A stretch of DNA of 40,939 nt, taken from positions 1 to 40,939 of the forward strand of contig SLNO01000081.1 of NCBI GenBank assembly GCA_007132975.1. The letters run 5' to 3'. The stretch comes from Balneolales bacterium. Its GTDB lineage: Bacteria; Bacteroidota; Rhodothermia; Balneolales; Natronogracilivirgulaceae. The notes beneath the pieces are model-generated. The model saw only the letters and a list, made by a program, of their open reading frames with translations, was not told the origin of the DNA and made no database searches. Positions 1 through 7,601 of this stretch are shown in pieces (position 1 is the stretch's first letter; every line of letters begins with the position of its first letter). A program made the translations under genes and the position numbers.

Positions 1-2
1 AC

Positions 3-1829
3 GGTCCGAACGGCCTGCGCCGGGTCGCATCCCGCATCCACGCACTGACAAGGCTGGCGGAAAAAGGTCTGGAAAGGCTCGGTTTCGCGCAGCTCAACGG
101 ACACTTTTTTGATACCCTGCGCATTGATGCGGGCAGCCGGGATATGCAAGAGCGCATCCGGGAGGAGGCTGAAAAGCAGGAGATGAACTTCCGCTATTTC
201 GAGGGCGAACCGTTCGTCGGTATCTCGTTCGATCAGGCCAAGGAGCCGGAGGATGTGGATGCGGTGCTTGCCGTCTTTGCCGCGGCATCGAAAAAAACCG
301 CGCCGGACACAGAAGTGCTTCGCGATGGCATCACCGTTGGTTATTCCGAGCCGATGGCCCGGACCAGTGATTTCCTGACCCACCCGGTTTTCAACACTAT
401 CCACAGCGAGCATGAAATGCTTCGCTACCTGAAAAAACTTGAGAACAAGGATATTTCGCTCGCTCACTCCATGATTTCGCTGGGCTCGTGCACCATGAAG
501 CTCAACGCCACTACCGAAATGTTGCCGGTGAGCTGGCCCGAACTGGCGGACATCCACCCGTTTGCCCCCGACTGGCAGGCTGAGGGGTACCGTTCCATTA
601 TCGATGATCTGTCGGCCTGGCTGTGTGAAATAACCGGGTTTGACGCTCTTTCGATGCAGCCTAATTCTGGTGCGCAGGGGGAGTATGCCGGTTTGCTGAC
701 CATCCGAAACTGGCACATCGCCAACGGCGAGGGTCACCGCAATGTGACCATCATTCCGTCGTCGGCGCATGGGACCAATCCTGCCAGTGCGGTGATGGCG
801 GGCATGCAGGTCGTGATCACAAAATGCGACGACATGGGGAATATCGACCTGGACGATCTGCGCGAAAAAGTGGAAGCGCACAGTGAACGTCTGGCTGCGC
901 TCATGGTCACGTATCCATCCACCCATGGTGTTTTTGAGGAGGATATCGTCGAGATCTGCGACCTTATCCACCAGCATGGCGGTCAGGTGTACATGGACGG
1001 TGCCAACATGAATGCGCAGGTTGGCCTGACCACACCCGCGCGTATCGGTGCCGATGTGTGCCATCTGAATCTTCACAAGACCTTCTGCATCCCGCATGGC
1101 GGCGGTGGACCCGGAATGGGACCTATCGGTGTGCGGGCGCATCTGAAACCGCATCTGCCGGGTCATTTCCGCCTCCCTGACAAAAAGGGTGCCGTTTCCG
1201 CCGCTCCTTACGGGAGCCCGAGCATCCTGGCAATCTCGTACGCCTACATTCGCATGATGGGTGCTGAGGCGCTCACGCAGGCCACCCGACTGGCCATCCT
1301 GAACGCCAACTATATAATGGAGCAGCTCAAGGAGCACTACAAGCCGCTTTATGTGGGCTCCAACGGGCGGGTTGGACATGAGATGATCGTGGAGCTGCGT
1401 GATTTCCGACCTACTACAGGGGTGGATGCCACCGACGTAGCCAAACGGCTCATGGACTTCGGCTACCATGCGCCGACCGTTTCCTTCCCCGTTCCCGGGA
1501 CCATGATGATCGAGCCTACCGAAAGTGAAAACAAGGCGGAGCTGGATCGATTCTGCGATGCCATGATCACCATCCGCAAGGAGATTGCCGCCATTGAGTC
1601 AGGGCGCTGGGATAAGGATGTGAATCCGCTCAAGATGGCGCCGCATACGGCCCGGCTGGTGACGGCTGAGGACTGGGACCTGCCGTATACCCGCCAGGAA
1701 GCCGTTTATCCGCGCGAATGGGTGGCGGAGAACAAGTTCTGGCCAAGTGTGGGACGCATTGACGAGGTCTACGGTGACCGGAACCTGATGTGCAGCTGTC
1801 CGGATCCGGCGGCATACGCAGAGGATTGA
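3..1829 (+). CDS. gcvP: Glycine dehydrogenase (decarboxylating), P protein of the glycine cleavage system, 3' part
   Basis: The PLP-dependent P protein decarboxylates glycine and passes the aminomethyl group to the lipoyl H protein (GcvH). The reading frame is open from the first complete codon of the window, so the 5' part lies upstream; about 608 residues of a roughly 950-residue family are present. The PLP-lysine segment NLHKTFCIPHGGGGPG is intact (codons near 1070-1115), as are the preceding SSAHGTNPASA and MVTYPSTHGVFEE segments typical of the C-terminal half. The first internal ATG is at 144, but conserved P-protein sequence continues upstream of it, so 144 is not the start. The gene ends at TGA 1827-1829, exactly where a tandem-repeat array begins. 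No gcvT or gcvH is visible beside it. Confidence 0.96.
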   Translation, partial: GPNGLRRVASRIHALTRLAEKGLERLGFAQLNGHFFDTLRIDAGSRDMQERIREEAEKQEMNFRYFEGEPFVGISFDQAKEPEDVDAVLAVFAAASKKTAPDTEVLRDGITVGYSEPMARTSDFLTHPVFNTIHSEHEMLRYLKKLENKDISLAHSMISLGSCTMKLNATTEMLPVSWPELADIHPFAPDWQAEGYRSIIDDLSAWLCEITGFDALSMQPNSGAQGEYAGLLTIRNWHIANGEGHRNVTIIPSSAHGTNPASAVMAGMQVVITKCDDMGNIDLDDLREKVEAHSERLAALMVTYPSTHGVFEEDIVEICDLIHQHGGQVYMDGANMNAQVGLTTPARIGADVCHLNLHKTFCIPHGGGGPGMGPIGVRAHLKPHLPGHFRLPDKKGAVSAAPYGSPSILAISYAYIRMMGAEALTQATRLAILNANYIMEQLKEHYKPLYVGSNGRVGHEMIVELRDFRPTTGVDATDVAKRLMDFGYHAPTVSFPVPGTMMIEPTESENKAELDRFCDAMITIRKEIAAIESGRWDKDVNPLKMAPHTARLVTAEDWDLPYTRQEAVYPREWVAENKFWPSVGRIDEVYGDRNLMCSCPDPAAYAED

Positions 1830-1936
1830 GGCCTGCCCCGGAATGAGGTCTGCCCCGGAATGAGGCCACCCGGATTGAGGATCTGCCCCGGAATGAGGCC
1901 TCCCGGTTGATACCCCCGAATTGAGGATCCGTCCCG
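1824..1936. repeat. Degenerate tandem repeat array, about 15-18 bp unit
   Basis: The array fills the gap between the convergent ends of gcvP and the SPOR lipoprotein gene. The unit is approximately GAATGAGGnnTGCCCCG, seen starting near 1824, 1841, 1858, 1873, 1891, 1906 and 1918, about seven copies. Two units share TCTGCCCCGGAATGAGG exactly; others lose a few bases (CCACCCG, CCTCCCG) or carry GATTGAGG instead of GAATGAGG. The first copy overlaps the gcvP stop codon. It has no open frame of its own. Function is unknown; it might act as a transcription or mRNA-stability boundary, or be a simple slippage product. Confidence 0.8.
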
Positions 1937-1937
1937 G

Positions 1938-2564
1938 TTACCGTTCAACGCGGCCGGGATGGATGCGGCTGTGTACCACCCATGCCTCCGGATAACGCAG
2001 CCTGACAAAGTCAGTGAACTCCAGGGCTCTCTGCCTGTTCAGGAAATCGCCGATCTGTACCCGGTAATAGGGTTGCTGGAAGGTTATGTATGTTTGCGGC
2101 AGGGGCGGGGCGCTGACGCTTCGGATCCACTCCTCAAAATCCTCCCGGATTTCATCCGCCAGACGGGCATCTGGTGTGGATATGATCTGAATCCGGAAGC
2201 CGCGGTTCTGGTCGTGTCTTTCCTGCCTGTCCTCGGGTTTCTCCGGCTCCAGATAGTGATCCGGAATCTCATTGCGGATGCTATTGTGCTGGTCGGTCAG
2301 CCGGCTGCGGTAAGCCTCAAGGTTGATAGCCAGTTCCGGCAGCTCCATAAGAAGCTCCTCGGCCCGCTCTTCCAGTCGGAGGAAAACCTCTTCGTCGATG
2401 TCTTCATCTTCGGCAATATCCTCAAGCAGCTCGGCCAGGTCTGCGTACTCTTCATAGGCCTTGTCCAGCAGCTGATCCATTTCATCTTCACGCAGTTCTT
2501 CGGTCTGAGCACAGGACGCCAGCAGCAATGCCGCCACAAGCAGGGGGTAGATCAGGGAACGCAT
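1938..2564 (-). CDS. SPOR-domain lipoprotein, strongly acidic
   Basis: The protein is about 208 residues from the chosen start. It opens with a short hydrophobic stretch ending in LLLASC, a good lipobox, so it should be a lipoprotein. A strongly acidic helical middle follows (runs of E and D such as EDIAEDEDIDEE). The last ~80 residues form a SPOR domain: GFRIQIIS, a helix, then YYRVQIGDF and a final strand. SPOR domains bind denuded peptidoglycan glycan strands at division sites. The frame has upstream ATGs at 2576 and 2612, but ATG 2564 gives a normal-length signal peptide (MRSLIYPLL...). It lies downstream of the half-length aldehyde dehydrogenase on the same strand, 51 bases away from this start, so it may be cotranscribed, though no metabolic link is evident. 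Confidence 0.82.
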   Translation of the reverse strand: MRSLIYPLLVAALLLASCAQTEELREDEMDQLLDKAYEEYADLAELLEDIAEDEDIDEEVFLRLEERAEELLMELPELAINLEAYRSRLTDQHNSIRNEIPDHYLEPEKPEDRQERHDQNRGFRIQIISTPDARLADEIREDFEEWIRSVSAPPLPQTYITFQQPYYRVQIGDFLNRQRALEFTDFVRLRYPEAWVVHSRIHPGRVER

Positions 2565-2615
2565 ATGAAACGCCATGAATGTGTAGAGGTGTGATTCCGG
2601 TGACTTGTTCACGAG

Positions 2616-3479
2616 TCAGGTTCCGACAGGATGCCAGGTAGTCTTTATCTCCTGGAAGTCCATGATGTAATACGGAGACTGGGACTGCTCTTTAAGCCAG
2701 TCGGTTCCATCGTAAAAGTGTACCCTCTTAACGTTGAGATGTGCGTTTTCCTGTATTATTTTTTTCTGATCGGTATCGTCGGCGGCACTGAGTACGGCAT
2801 TCACATCCATATGGGCGGAGAGATGCGGTACCAGGTCGGCACGGAAGCCGGTCAGCATGTTCACCACACCCCCGGGGACATCCGATGAATGGATGATCTC
2901 CGCCAGTGTGCAGGCGATGCTTCCGTGTTTTTCCGACGAAATGACCACGCAGGTGTTGCCGCCGGCTATGACCGGAGCAATCAGTGATACCAGCCCAATC
3001 AGAGCGCCATTATCAGGAGCAATCACGCCAACCACCCCGGTCGGTTCCGGAATGGAGAAATTGAAGTGGGCGCTGGCAACCGGATTAACGGAGCTGAACA
3101 GTGCCGGATATTTATCGGTCCACCCGGCGTAGTGCACCAGCCGGTCTATGGCAAGATCGACCTCATTTTCAGCATTCCGGCGCGATACGGCAGCACGTTC
3201 CAGTTCGGTAATGAACTGGTCGCGCCGGCCTTCCAGCATTTCCGCCATGCGGTACAGGATCTGCCCGCGGTTGTAAGCGGTGCGACCCGCCCAGTCGGCC
3301 TGGGCCTTCCTGGCAGCCTGAATGGCGTTGCGAAGGTCTTTTCGGGATGCCCGGCACAGATTGGCCAGCGGTTTCTGTTTTTTGTCCAGCACCTGGAAAT
3401 AGTGCTCCGACTCGGAGCGGGAGAATTTTCCCCCGATATACAGCTTGCAGGTCTTCAAAACGTTCACTCGATTGCTCAT
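2616..3479 (-). CDS. Half-length aldehyde dehydrogenase-family protein, no catalytic cysteine
   Basis: The 287 residues align with the N-terminal part and NAD-binding region of aldehyde dehydrogenases: IGGKFSRSES near residue 15, the helical region with AIQAARKAQADW, and GVVGVIAPDNGALIGL in place of the usual PWNFPL. After PGGVVNMLTG the similarity breaks down: the GSTEVG, ELGGK and GQxC elements are absent, so the general-base glutamate and nucleophilic cysteine are missing. It is too short for the ~490-residue family but has a clean end (KTTWHPVGT). Its start overlaps the stop of the full-length enzyme by ATGA (3476-3479), a sign of translational coupling. A short partner next to a full ALDH and deoC recurs in other bacteria as far as I recall, so it is likely a structural or regulatory subunit, not a fresh pseudogene. 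Confidence 0.85.
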   Translation of the reverse strand: MSNRVNVLKTCKLYIGGKFSRSESEHYFQVLDKKQKPLANLCRASRKDLRNAIQAARKAQADWAGRTAYNRGQILYRMAEMLEGRRDQFITELERAAVSRRNAENEVDLAIDRLVHYAGWTDKYPALFSSVNPVASAHFNFSIPEPTGVVGVIAPDNGALIGLVSLIAPVIAGGNTCVVISSEKHGSIACTLAEIIHSSDVPGGVVNMLTGFRADLVPHLSAHMDVNAVLSAADDTDQKKIIQENAHLNVKRVHFYDGTDWLKEQSQSPYYIMDFQEIKTTWHPVGT

Positions 3480-4960
3480 TGCGATAACTCCAGATAGGGT
3501 AAGAGTCCGTGGATGCCACCCTCGCGGCCGATACCGCTTTCCTTGTACCCGCCGAAGGGCGAGGTCGGATCAAATTTGTTGAAGGTATTGGCCCAGATGA
3601 CGCCGGCGCGGATGCCCTTGCCGATCTTGAAAATCTTGGAACCCTTGTCGGTCCAGACCCCGCCGGAAAGCCCATATGGACTGTTATTGGCAAGGGTGAC
3701 GGCTTCCGCAGGGGTGCGGAAGGTCTGTATGCTGAGCACGGGTCCGAAAACCTCCTCCTGCACAATCCGATGCGACTGGCTCACATTTTCAACCAGTGTT
3801 GGGCGGCACCAGTAGCCCTTTTCGGGGAGATCGCACTTGGACTGGTAAATTTTCTGGTCTCCTTCCACTCCTTCGGCAAGGAAACCCAGGATGCGGTCGA
3901 GCTGATCTTTCGAATTGATGGCACCGATGTCAGTGTTCTTGTCAAGCGGATCGCCGACGATCAGTGACTCCATGCGCATCTTGAGCTTGTAAACCAGCTC
4001 ATCGGCCACGCCTTCCTGCACCAAAAGGCGGGATCCCGCACAGCATACGTGACCCTGGTTGAAAAAGATACCGTTCACGATACCTTCGACGGCCTGTTCT
4101 ACGGGCGCGTCATCAAAAACGATGTTTGCTGCCTTGCCTCCGAGTTCCAGCGTATACTTTTTATCGGTACCGGCCACGGCCTTCTGGATCAGCTTGCCAA
4201 CCTCTGTGGATCCGGTGAAAGCAAGTTTGTCGATGCCGGGGTGGTTTACGATTTCGATACCGGTCTGACCGGCTCCTGTGACAATGTTGACCACACCCGG
4301 AGGCAGACCGGCGTCGCGGATCAGTTCCGCCAGTTTCAATGCCGTGAGCGGCGTTGTTTCGGCCGGCTTGATCACAACCGTGTTGCCGGCAGCCAGTGCC
4401 GGAGCAATTTTCCACGCCGCCATGAGCAGCGGAAAATTCCAGGGAATGATCTGTCCGGCAACACCAAGCGGCCGGGGACGATAGCCTGGGAAAGCGTACT
4501 CGAGTTTGTCAGCCCATCCGGCATGGTAGAAAAAGTGGGCGATAACCTGTGGGATATCTATGTCCCGCGACTCGCGTATCGGTTTGCCGCAGTCCATACT
4601 CTCGATGATGGCAAATTCACGGGCCCTTTCCTGCAAAAGCCGGGCGATTCGGAACAGGTATTTGCCCCGCTCTTTTGCAGCCATTTTCGACCATGCGCCA
4701 TCATAGGCCTTGCGGGCAGCGGTTACGGCCTTGTCCACATCCTTCTTGCCGGCTTCGGCAACCTGTGCCAGCACGGTTTCATTGGAGGGATTGACCGTTC
4801 TTAAATAACGGCCGCTTTCTGGCTCCTGGAACCTGCCGTCAATGAACAGGTCGTACTTCTCTTCGATCTTCACATAATCCGGGCTCTCCGGGGCTGGATC
4901 ATAGGCCCAGAGTTCATCGAAGTGCAGGTTTTGGCGAGTAGTTATTTCCTTTTCTGACAT
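3476..4960 (-). CDS. Aldehyde dehydrogenase (NAD-dependent), probably acetaldehyde-oxidising
   Basis: The 494-residue protein has all key elements of the family: PWNFPL with Asn175, the Rossmann motif FTGSTEVGK near 248-256, LELGGK with the base Glu272, and FFNQGHVCCAG with the nucleophile Cys306. There is an N-terminal extension of about 35 residues before the usual YDLFIDGRF start. It sits four bases downstream of deoC and overlaps the short ALDH by ATGA, so the three genes form an operon. DeoC releases acetaldehyde and glyceraldehyde 3-phosphate from deoxyribose 5-phosphate, so oxidation of acetaldehyde to acetate is the natural role here. This substrate comes from context; the sequence alone does not fix it. 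Confidence 0.93.
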   Translation of the reverse strand: MSEKEITTRQNLHFDELWAYDPAPESPDYVKIEEKYDLFIDGRFQEPESGRYLRTVNPSNETVLAQVAEAGKKDVDKAVTAARKAYDGAWSKMAAKERGKYLFRIARLLQERAREFAIIESMDCGKPIRESRDIDIPQVIAHFFYHAGWADKLEYAFPGYRPRPLGVAGQIIPWNFPLLMAAWKIAPALAAGNTVVIKPAETTPLTALKLAELIRDAGLPPGVVNIVTGAGQTGIEIVNHPGIDKLAFTGSTEVGKLIQKAVAGTDKKYTLELGGKAANIVFDDAPVEQAVEGIVNGIFFNQGHVCCAGSRLLVQEGVADELVYKLKMRMESLIVGDPLDKNTDIGAINSKDQLDRILGFLAEGVEGDQKIYQSKCDLPEKGYWCRPTLVENVSQSHRIVQEEVFGPVLSIQTFRTPAEAVTLANNSPYGLSGGVWTDKGSKIFKIGKGIRAGVIWANTFNKFDPTSPFGGYKESGIGREGGIHGLLPYLELSQ

Positions 4961-4964
4961 ATGT

Positions 4965-5861
4965 TTATCCGATAGAGAAATAGTCGGGGGATTGATAGTG
5001 GCCGGTCTTCTGCTTCAAAATCTGCATCAGCAGGTCGTTGGCCAGCGAACTTGCACCAAAACGGAACAGGTCGGGGTTGAGCCAGTCGGCTCCCAGAGTC
5101 TCCTTGACCATGACCAGATAGTGCAGGGCCGTCTTGGAATCACGGATTCCGCCGGCAGGTTTCATGCCAATCCTGGTTCCGGTCTTCAGAAAATAGTCAC
5201 GGATGGCGTAGAGCATCACCAGCGTGACGGGCATGGTGGCTGCGGGGGAGATCTTGCCGGTCGATGTCTTGATGAAATCGGCACCGGCGTAGATGGCGAT
5301 GTCGCTAGCCTTGCGGATGTTCTCATAGGTCTCCAGTTCGCCCGTCTCCAGGATCACCTTCAGGTGCGCCGGTCCGCAGGCTTCCTTGATCGCCGCAATT
5401 TCATCAAAAACGAAACCGTACTCGCCTTTGAGGAACGCCCAGCGCGAAATAACCATGTCGATCTCGTCCGCCCCCTCATCCACCGCATACTTCACTTCCT
5501 CGATGCGCGATTCCAACGTGCCCATGCCGCTGGGGAAGGAGGTGGCCACACTCGCCACATGGATGCCGGAACCTTTCAATATCTCTGCCGCCAGTCGTAC
5601 CCGGTTCGGATAGACGCAAATGGCCGCTACGCGTGGTATGTCCGGATCGGTTCCATGGGGGTACAGTGCCTTGTAGCACAACTGGCGGACCTTTCCAGGA
5701 GAGTCCATGCCCTCCAATGTGGTAAGGTCCACCATTTGCAAGGCCAGTTTCAGTGCAAAAAGTTTGGACTCTTTTTTGATGCTTCGGGTCCGGAACCGGG
5801 CAACACGCTCATCCACCCCGATCTGGTCCACCGGCACCGTCTGTTTGAAATCTGGAATCAT
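4965..5861 (-). CDS. deoC: Deoxyribose-phosphate aldolase
   Basis: This class I aldolase splits 2-deoxyribose 5-phosphate into acetaldehyde and glyceraldehyde 3-phosphate in nucleoside salvage. The Schiff-base lysine is Lys198 in FIKTSTGK; the partner Lys234 lies in MKPAGGIR, and Asp135 lies in EIDMVIS. At 298 residues it is of the longer DeoC type (the E. coli enzyme is about 260), with an N-terminal extension before LKLALQMVDLTTLEG. The ATG is preceded by an A/T-rich leader with no Shine-Dalgarno. It is the first gene of the deoC-ALDH-short ALDH operon, and the 50-base gap to the upstream glycosyltransferase could hold its promoter. Confidence 0.95.
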   Translation of the reverse strand: MIPDFKQTVPVDQIGVDERVARFRTRSIKKESKLFALKLALQMVDLTTLEGMDSPGKVRQLCYKALYPHGTDPDIPRVAAICVYPNRVRLAAEILKGSGIHVASVATSFPSGMGTLESRIEEVKYAVDEGADEIDMVISRWAFLKGEYGFVFDEIAAIKEACGPAHLKVILETGELETYENIRKASDIAIYAGADFIKTSTGKISPAATMPVTLVMLYAIRDYFLKTGTRIGMKPAGGIRDSKTALHYLVMVKETLGADWLNPDLFRFGASSLANDLLMQILKQKTGHYQSPDYFSIG

Positions 5862-5911
5862 AAAAAAGTTTCAATGTTAGCGTAGAATCAAAAAAATAGG
5901 CAGTTTGACCG

Positions 5912-6943
5912 TCAATTGCCAGTATCCGGAAGGGAGCGATATGTGCGGCGGCCAAGCAAAAAGTATTGCCAGATAATGGAATAGGGGCGGAGTACAGGTT
6001 TGTCGTCCGTCACAGTGCGGACAGCCTTCAGTTTCTTCCTGGTGGATATCAGTCCGGGTAGAGACCGGTAAAAATGCATGTGCGCGCGAAAAATGGCCCA
6101 GCACTCGCACACTTTGCCTCCTGCCAGCGAGCGGAAGAGCGCAACCCCGTCCAGCACCATTCTTATAAAAAGCTTTGGAAGGAGATCACGGCTCCGGCAA
6201 TTCTTCCAGATCATCTTGAGATTGTTCCGGAAGTTATAGTAGACTTTTCTGGGCGATTCGGCCGGCAGAGAACCGCCTCCAAGATGATACACGATGGAAT
6301 CGGGACAGTAGCGCACCCGGTAGCCGCGATTCCATAGCTGCCAGCACAGATCAATCTCCTCCATGTGGAATTCAAAGGTCTCATCGAAGCCACCGCAATC
6401 CTCAAACAAACCGCGTCTGACAACCAGTGCCGCACCGCTTGCCCAGGAGATGTCACAAGCGTCATCATACTGCCCGGTATCACGTTCCAGCGTGTCGAAA
6501 ACCCGTCCGCGACAAAACGGATAGGCGTACCTGTCCAGCATTCCGCCCGCCGCACCGGCATATTCGAAGTACTCTTTTTCGGTCCAGCTGCGGAGTTTTG
6601 GTTGGATTGCCGCCACTTCAGGCTCTTCATCCAGCATCCTGAACAATGGATCCAGCCAGCCGGCCGAGACCTCCACATCGTTGTTCAGGAAAATCAGACG
6701 GTTGGTACGCGCGTGTTTTGCAGCCCTGTTATTACCGCCGCAGTAGCCGAAGTTCCGGTCCAGAGAGACAATGCGGATGGCCGGGAATTTCTCGGCAACC
6801 CATTGTGCCGTACCGTCGTCTGAGGCATTGTCAGCAATGATGATCTCCGCACGTTCGTGAGAGTGCTCCCAGACAGACGGCAGATAGGTCTTGAGATGGT
6901 GCAGTGCGTTCCAGGTGACAATAATGATACTGAAATCGGGCAT
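5912..6943 (-). CDS. Family 2 glycosyltransferase
   Basis: The 343-residue protein begins with the GT-A fold pattern SIIIVTWNALHHL, then IIIADNASDDGT for nucleotide-sugar binding, the NND metal-binding triplet at 87-89 (the DXD equivalent), and HMEEIDLCWQLWNRGYRV further on, as in rhamnosyl- and related transferases of the GT2 family. The C-terminal ~80 residues are basic and hydrophobic without clear membrane spans. No polysaccharide genes flank it, so the acceptor is unknown. It is divergent from the phosphoesterase gene, with a 144-base shared upstream region. Confidence 0.9.
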   Translation of the reverse strand: MPDFSIIIVTWNALHHLKTYLPSVWEHSHERAEIIIADNASDDGTAQWVAEKFPAIRIVSLDRNFGYCGGNNRAAKHARTNRLIFLNNDVEVSAGWLDPLFRMLDEEPEVAAIQPKLRSWTEKEYFEYAGAAGGMLDRYAYPFCRGRVFDTLERDTGQYDDACDISWASGAALVVRRGLFEDCGGFDETFEFHMEEIDLCWQLWNRGYRVRYCPDSIVYHLGGGSLPAESPRKVYYNFRNNLKMIWKNCRSRDLLPKLFIRMVLDGVALFRSLAGGKVCECWAIFRAHMHFYRSLPGLISTRKKLKAVRTVTDDKPVLRPYSIIWQYFLLGRRTYRSLPDTGN

Positions 6944-7005
6944 ATCAAAACATTTGAAACGGAAAACCGGCCGCAGGAAAATCCACCGGTTATCACAGAA
7001 AATTC

Positions 7006-7034
7006 TTTACCGCGTTTGCATATTACCGTATAAT
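7006..7034 (+). promoter_or_regulatory. Possible promoter for the phosphoesterase gene
   Basis: TTTACC at 7006-7011 and a perfect TATAAT at 7029-7034 are separated by 17 bases, a sigma-70-like arrangement. It lies in the intergenic region about 55 bases upstream of the ATG at 7088. Many promoters in this phylum use TAnnTTTG instead, so the match may be fortuitous. Confidence 0.4.
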
Positions 7035-7087
7035 GACAGAATTGCAAACCGTGGTCACATGATACACATTTAGCGCCAATTAGTTCC

Positions 7088-7600
7088 ATGCTTAAAATCG
7101 GGTTGATATCGGACACGCACCACTTCCTGGATAAGCAGGTTGCCGATTACTTCTCCGGCGTGGACGAAATATGGCATGCCGGCGATTTTGGCAATATCGA
7201 TATAGCCTCCGCCCTCGAACGCGTCGCTCCATTGACGGGTGTGTATGGCAATATAGACGGTCCGGACATCAGAGCCGTGTATCCGCTGCATCAACGCTTC
7301 ACCAGGGAGGGGGTGGATGTGTGGATGACACATATCGGCGGCAATCCCGGCCGTTACGCACTGCCGATCAAGAAAGAGCTGGAAGACCATCCACCCGATC
7401 TGTTCATTTGCGGTCACACCCACATCCTCAAGATTGCCAAGGACCGCGAAAAAAAGGACATGATCTACATGAATCCTGGCGCTGCCGGAGTGCACGGTTT
7501 CCATGAGTTTCGAACCGTTGTCCGGTTTTGTCTGGAGGGCGGAAAAATCCACGAGGTGGAGGTCATCAATCTGGGGAAAAGGGCGGCTCAGGCAAGATAG
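7088..7600 (+). CDS. YfcE/MJ0936-type metallophosphoesterase
   Basis: The 170-residue protein has the full calcineurin-like metal site: Asp9 and His11 in SDTHH, Asp33 in GDFG, Asn55 in GNID, His82 in MTHIGG, and GHTH at 109-112. Size and motif spacing fit the small YfcE/MJ0936 phosphodiesterases, whose natural substrates are mostly unknown. It stands alone on the plus strand, and its stop (7598-7600) is one base from the stop of the convergent carotenoid desaturase gene, leaving no room for a conventional terminator. Confidence 0.93.
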   Translation: MLKIGLISDTHHFLDKQVADYFSGVDEIWHAGDFGNIDIASALERVAPLTGVYGNIDGPDIRAVYPLHQRFTREGVDVWMTHIGGNPGRYALPIKKELEDHPPDLFICGHTHILKIAKDREKKDMIYMNPGAAGVHGFHEFRTVVRFCLEGGKIHEVEVINLGKRAAQAR

Positions 7601-7601
7601 A

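Noticed and set aside
1959-2594. 211-codon open frame on the plus strand
   Set aside because: Antisense to the SPOR lipoprotein gene, which has a lipobox and a SPOR domain.
4992-5885. 297-codon open frame on the plus strand
   Set aside because: Antisense shadow of deoC, which has a complete active site; the translated product is low in hydrophobic structure and family-like segments.
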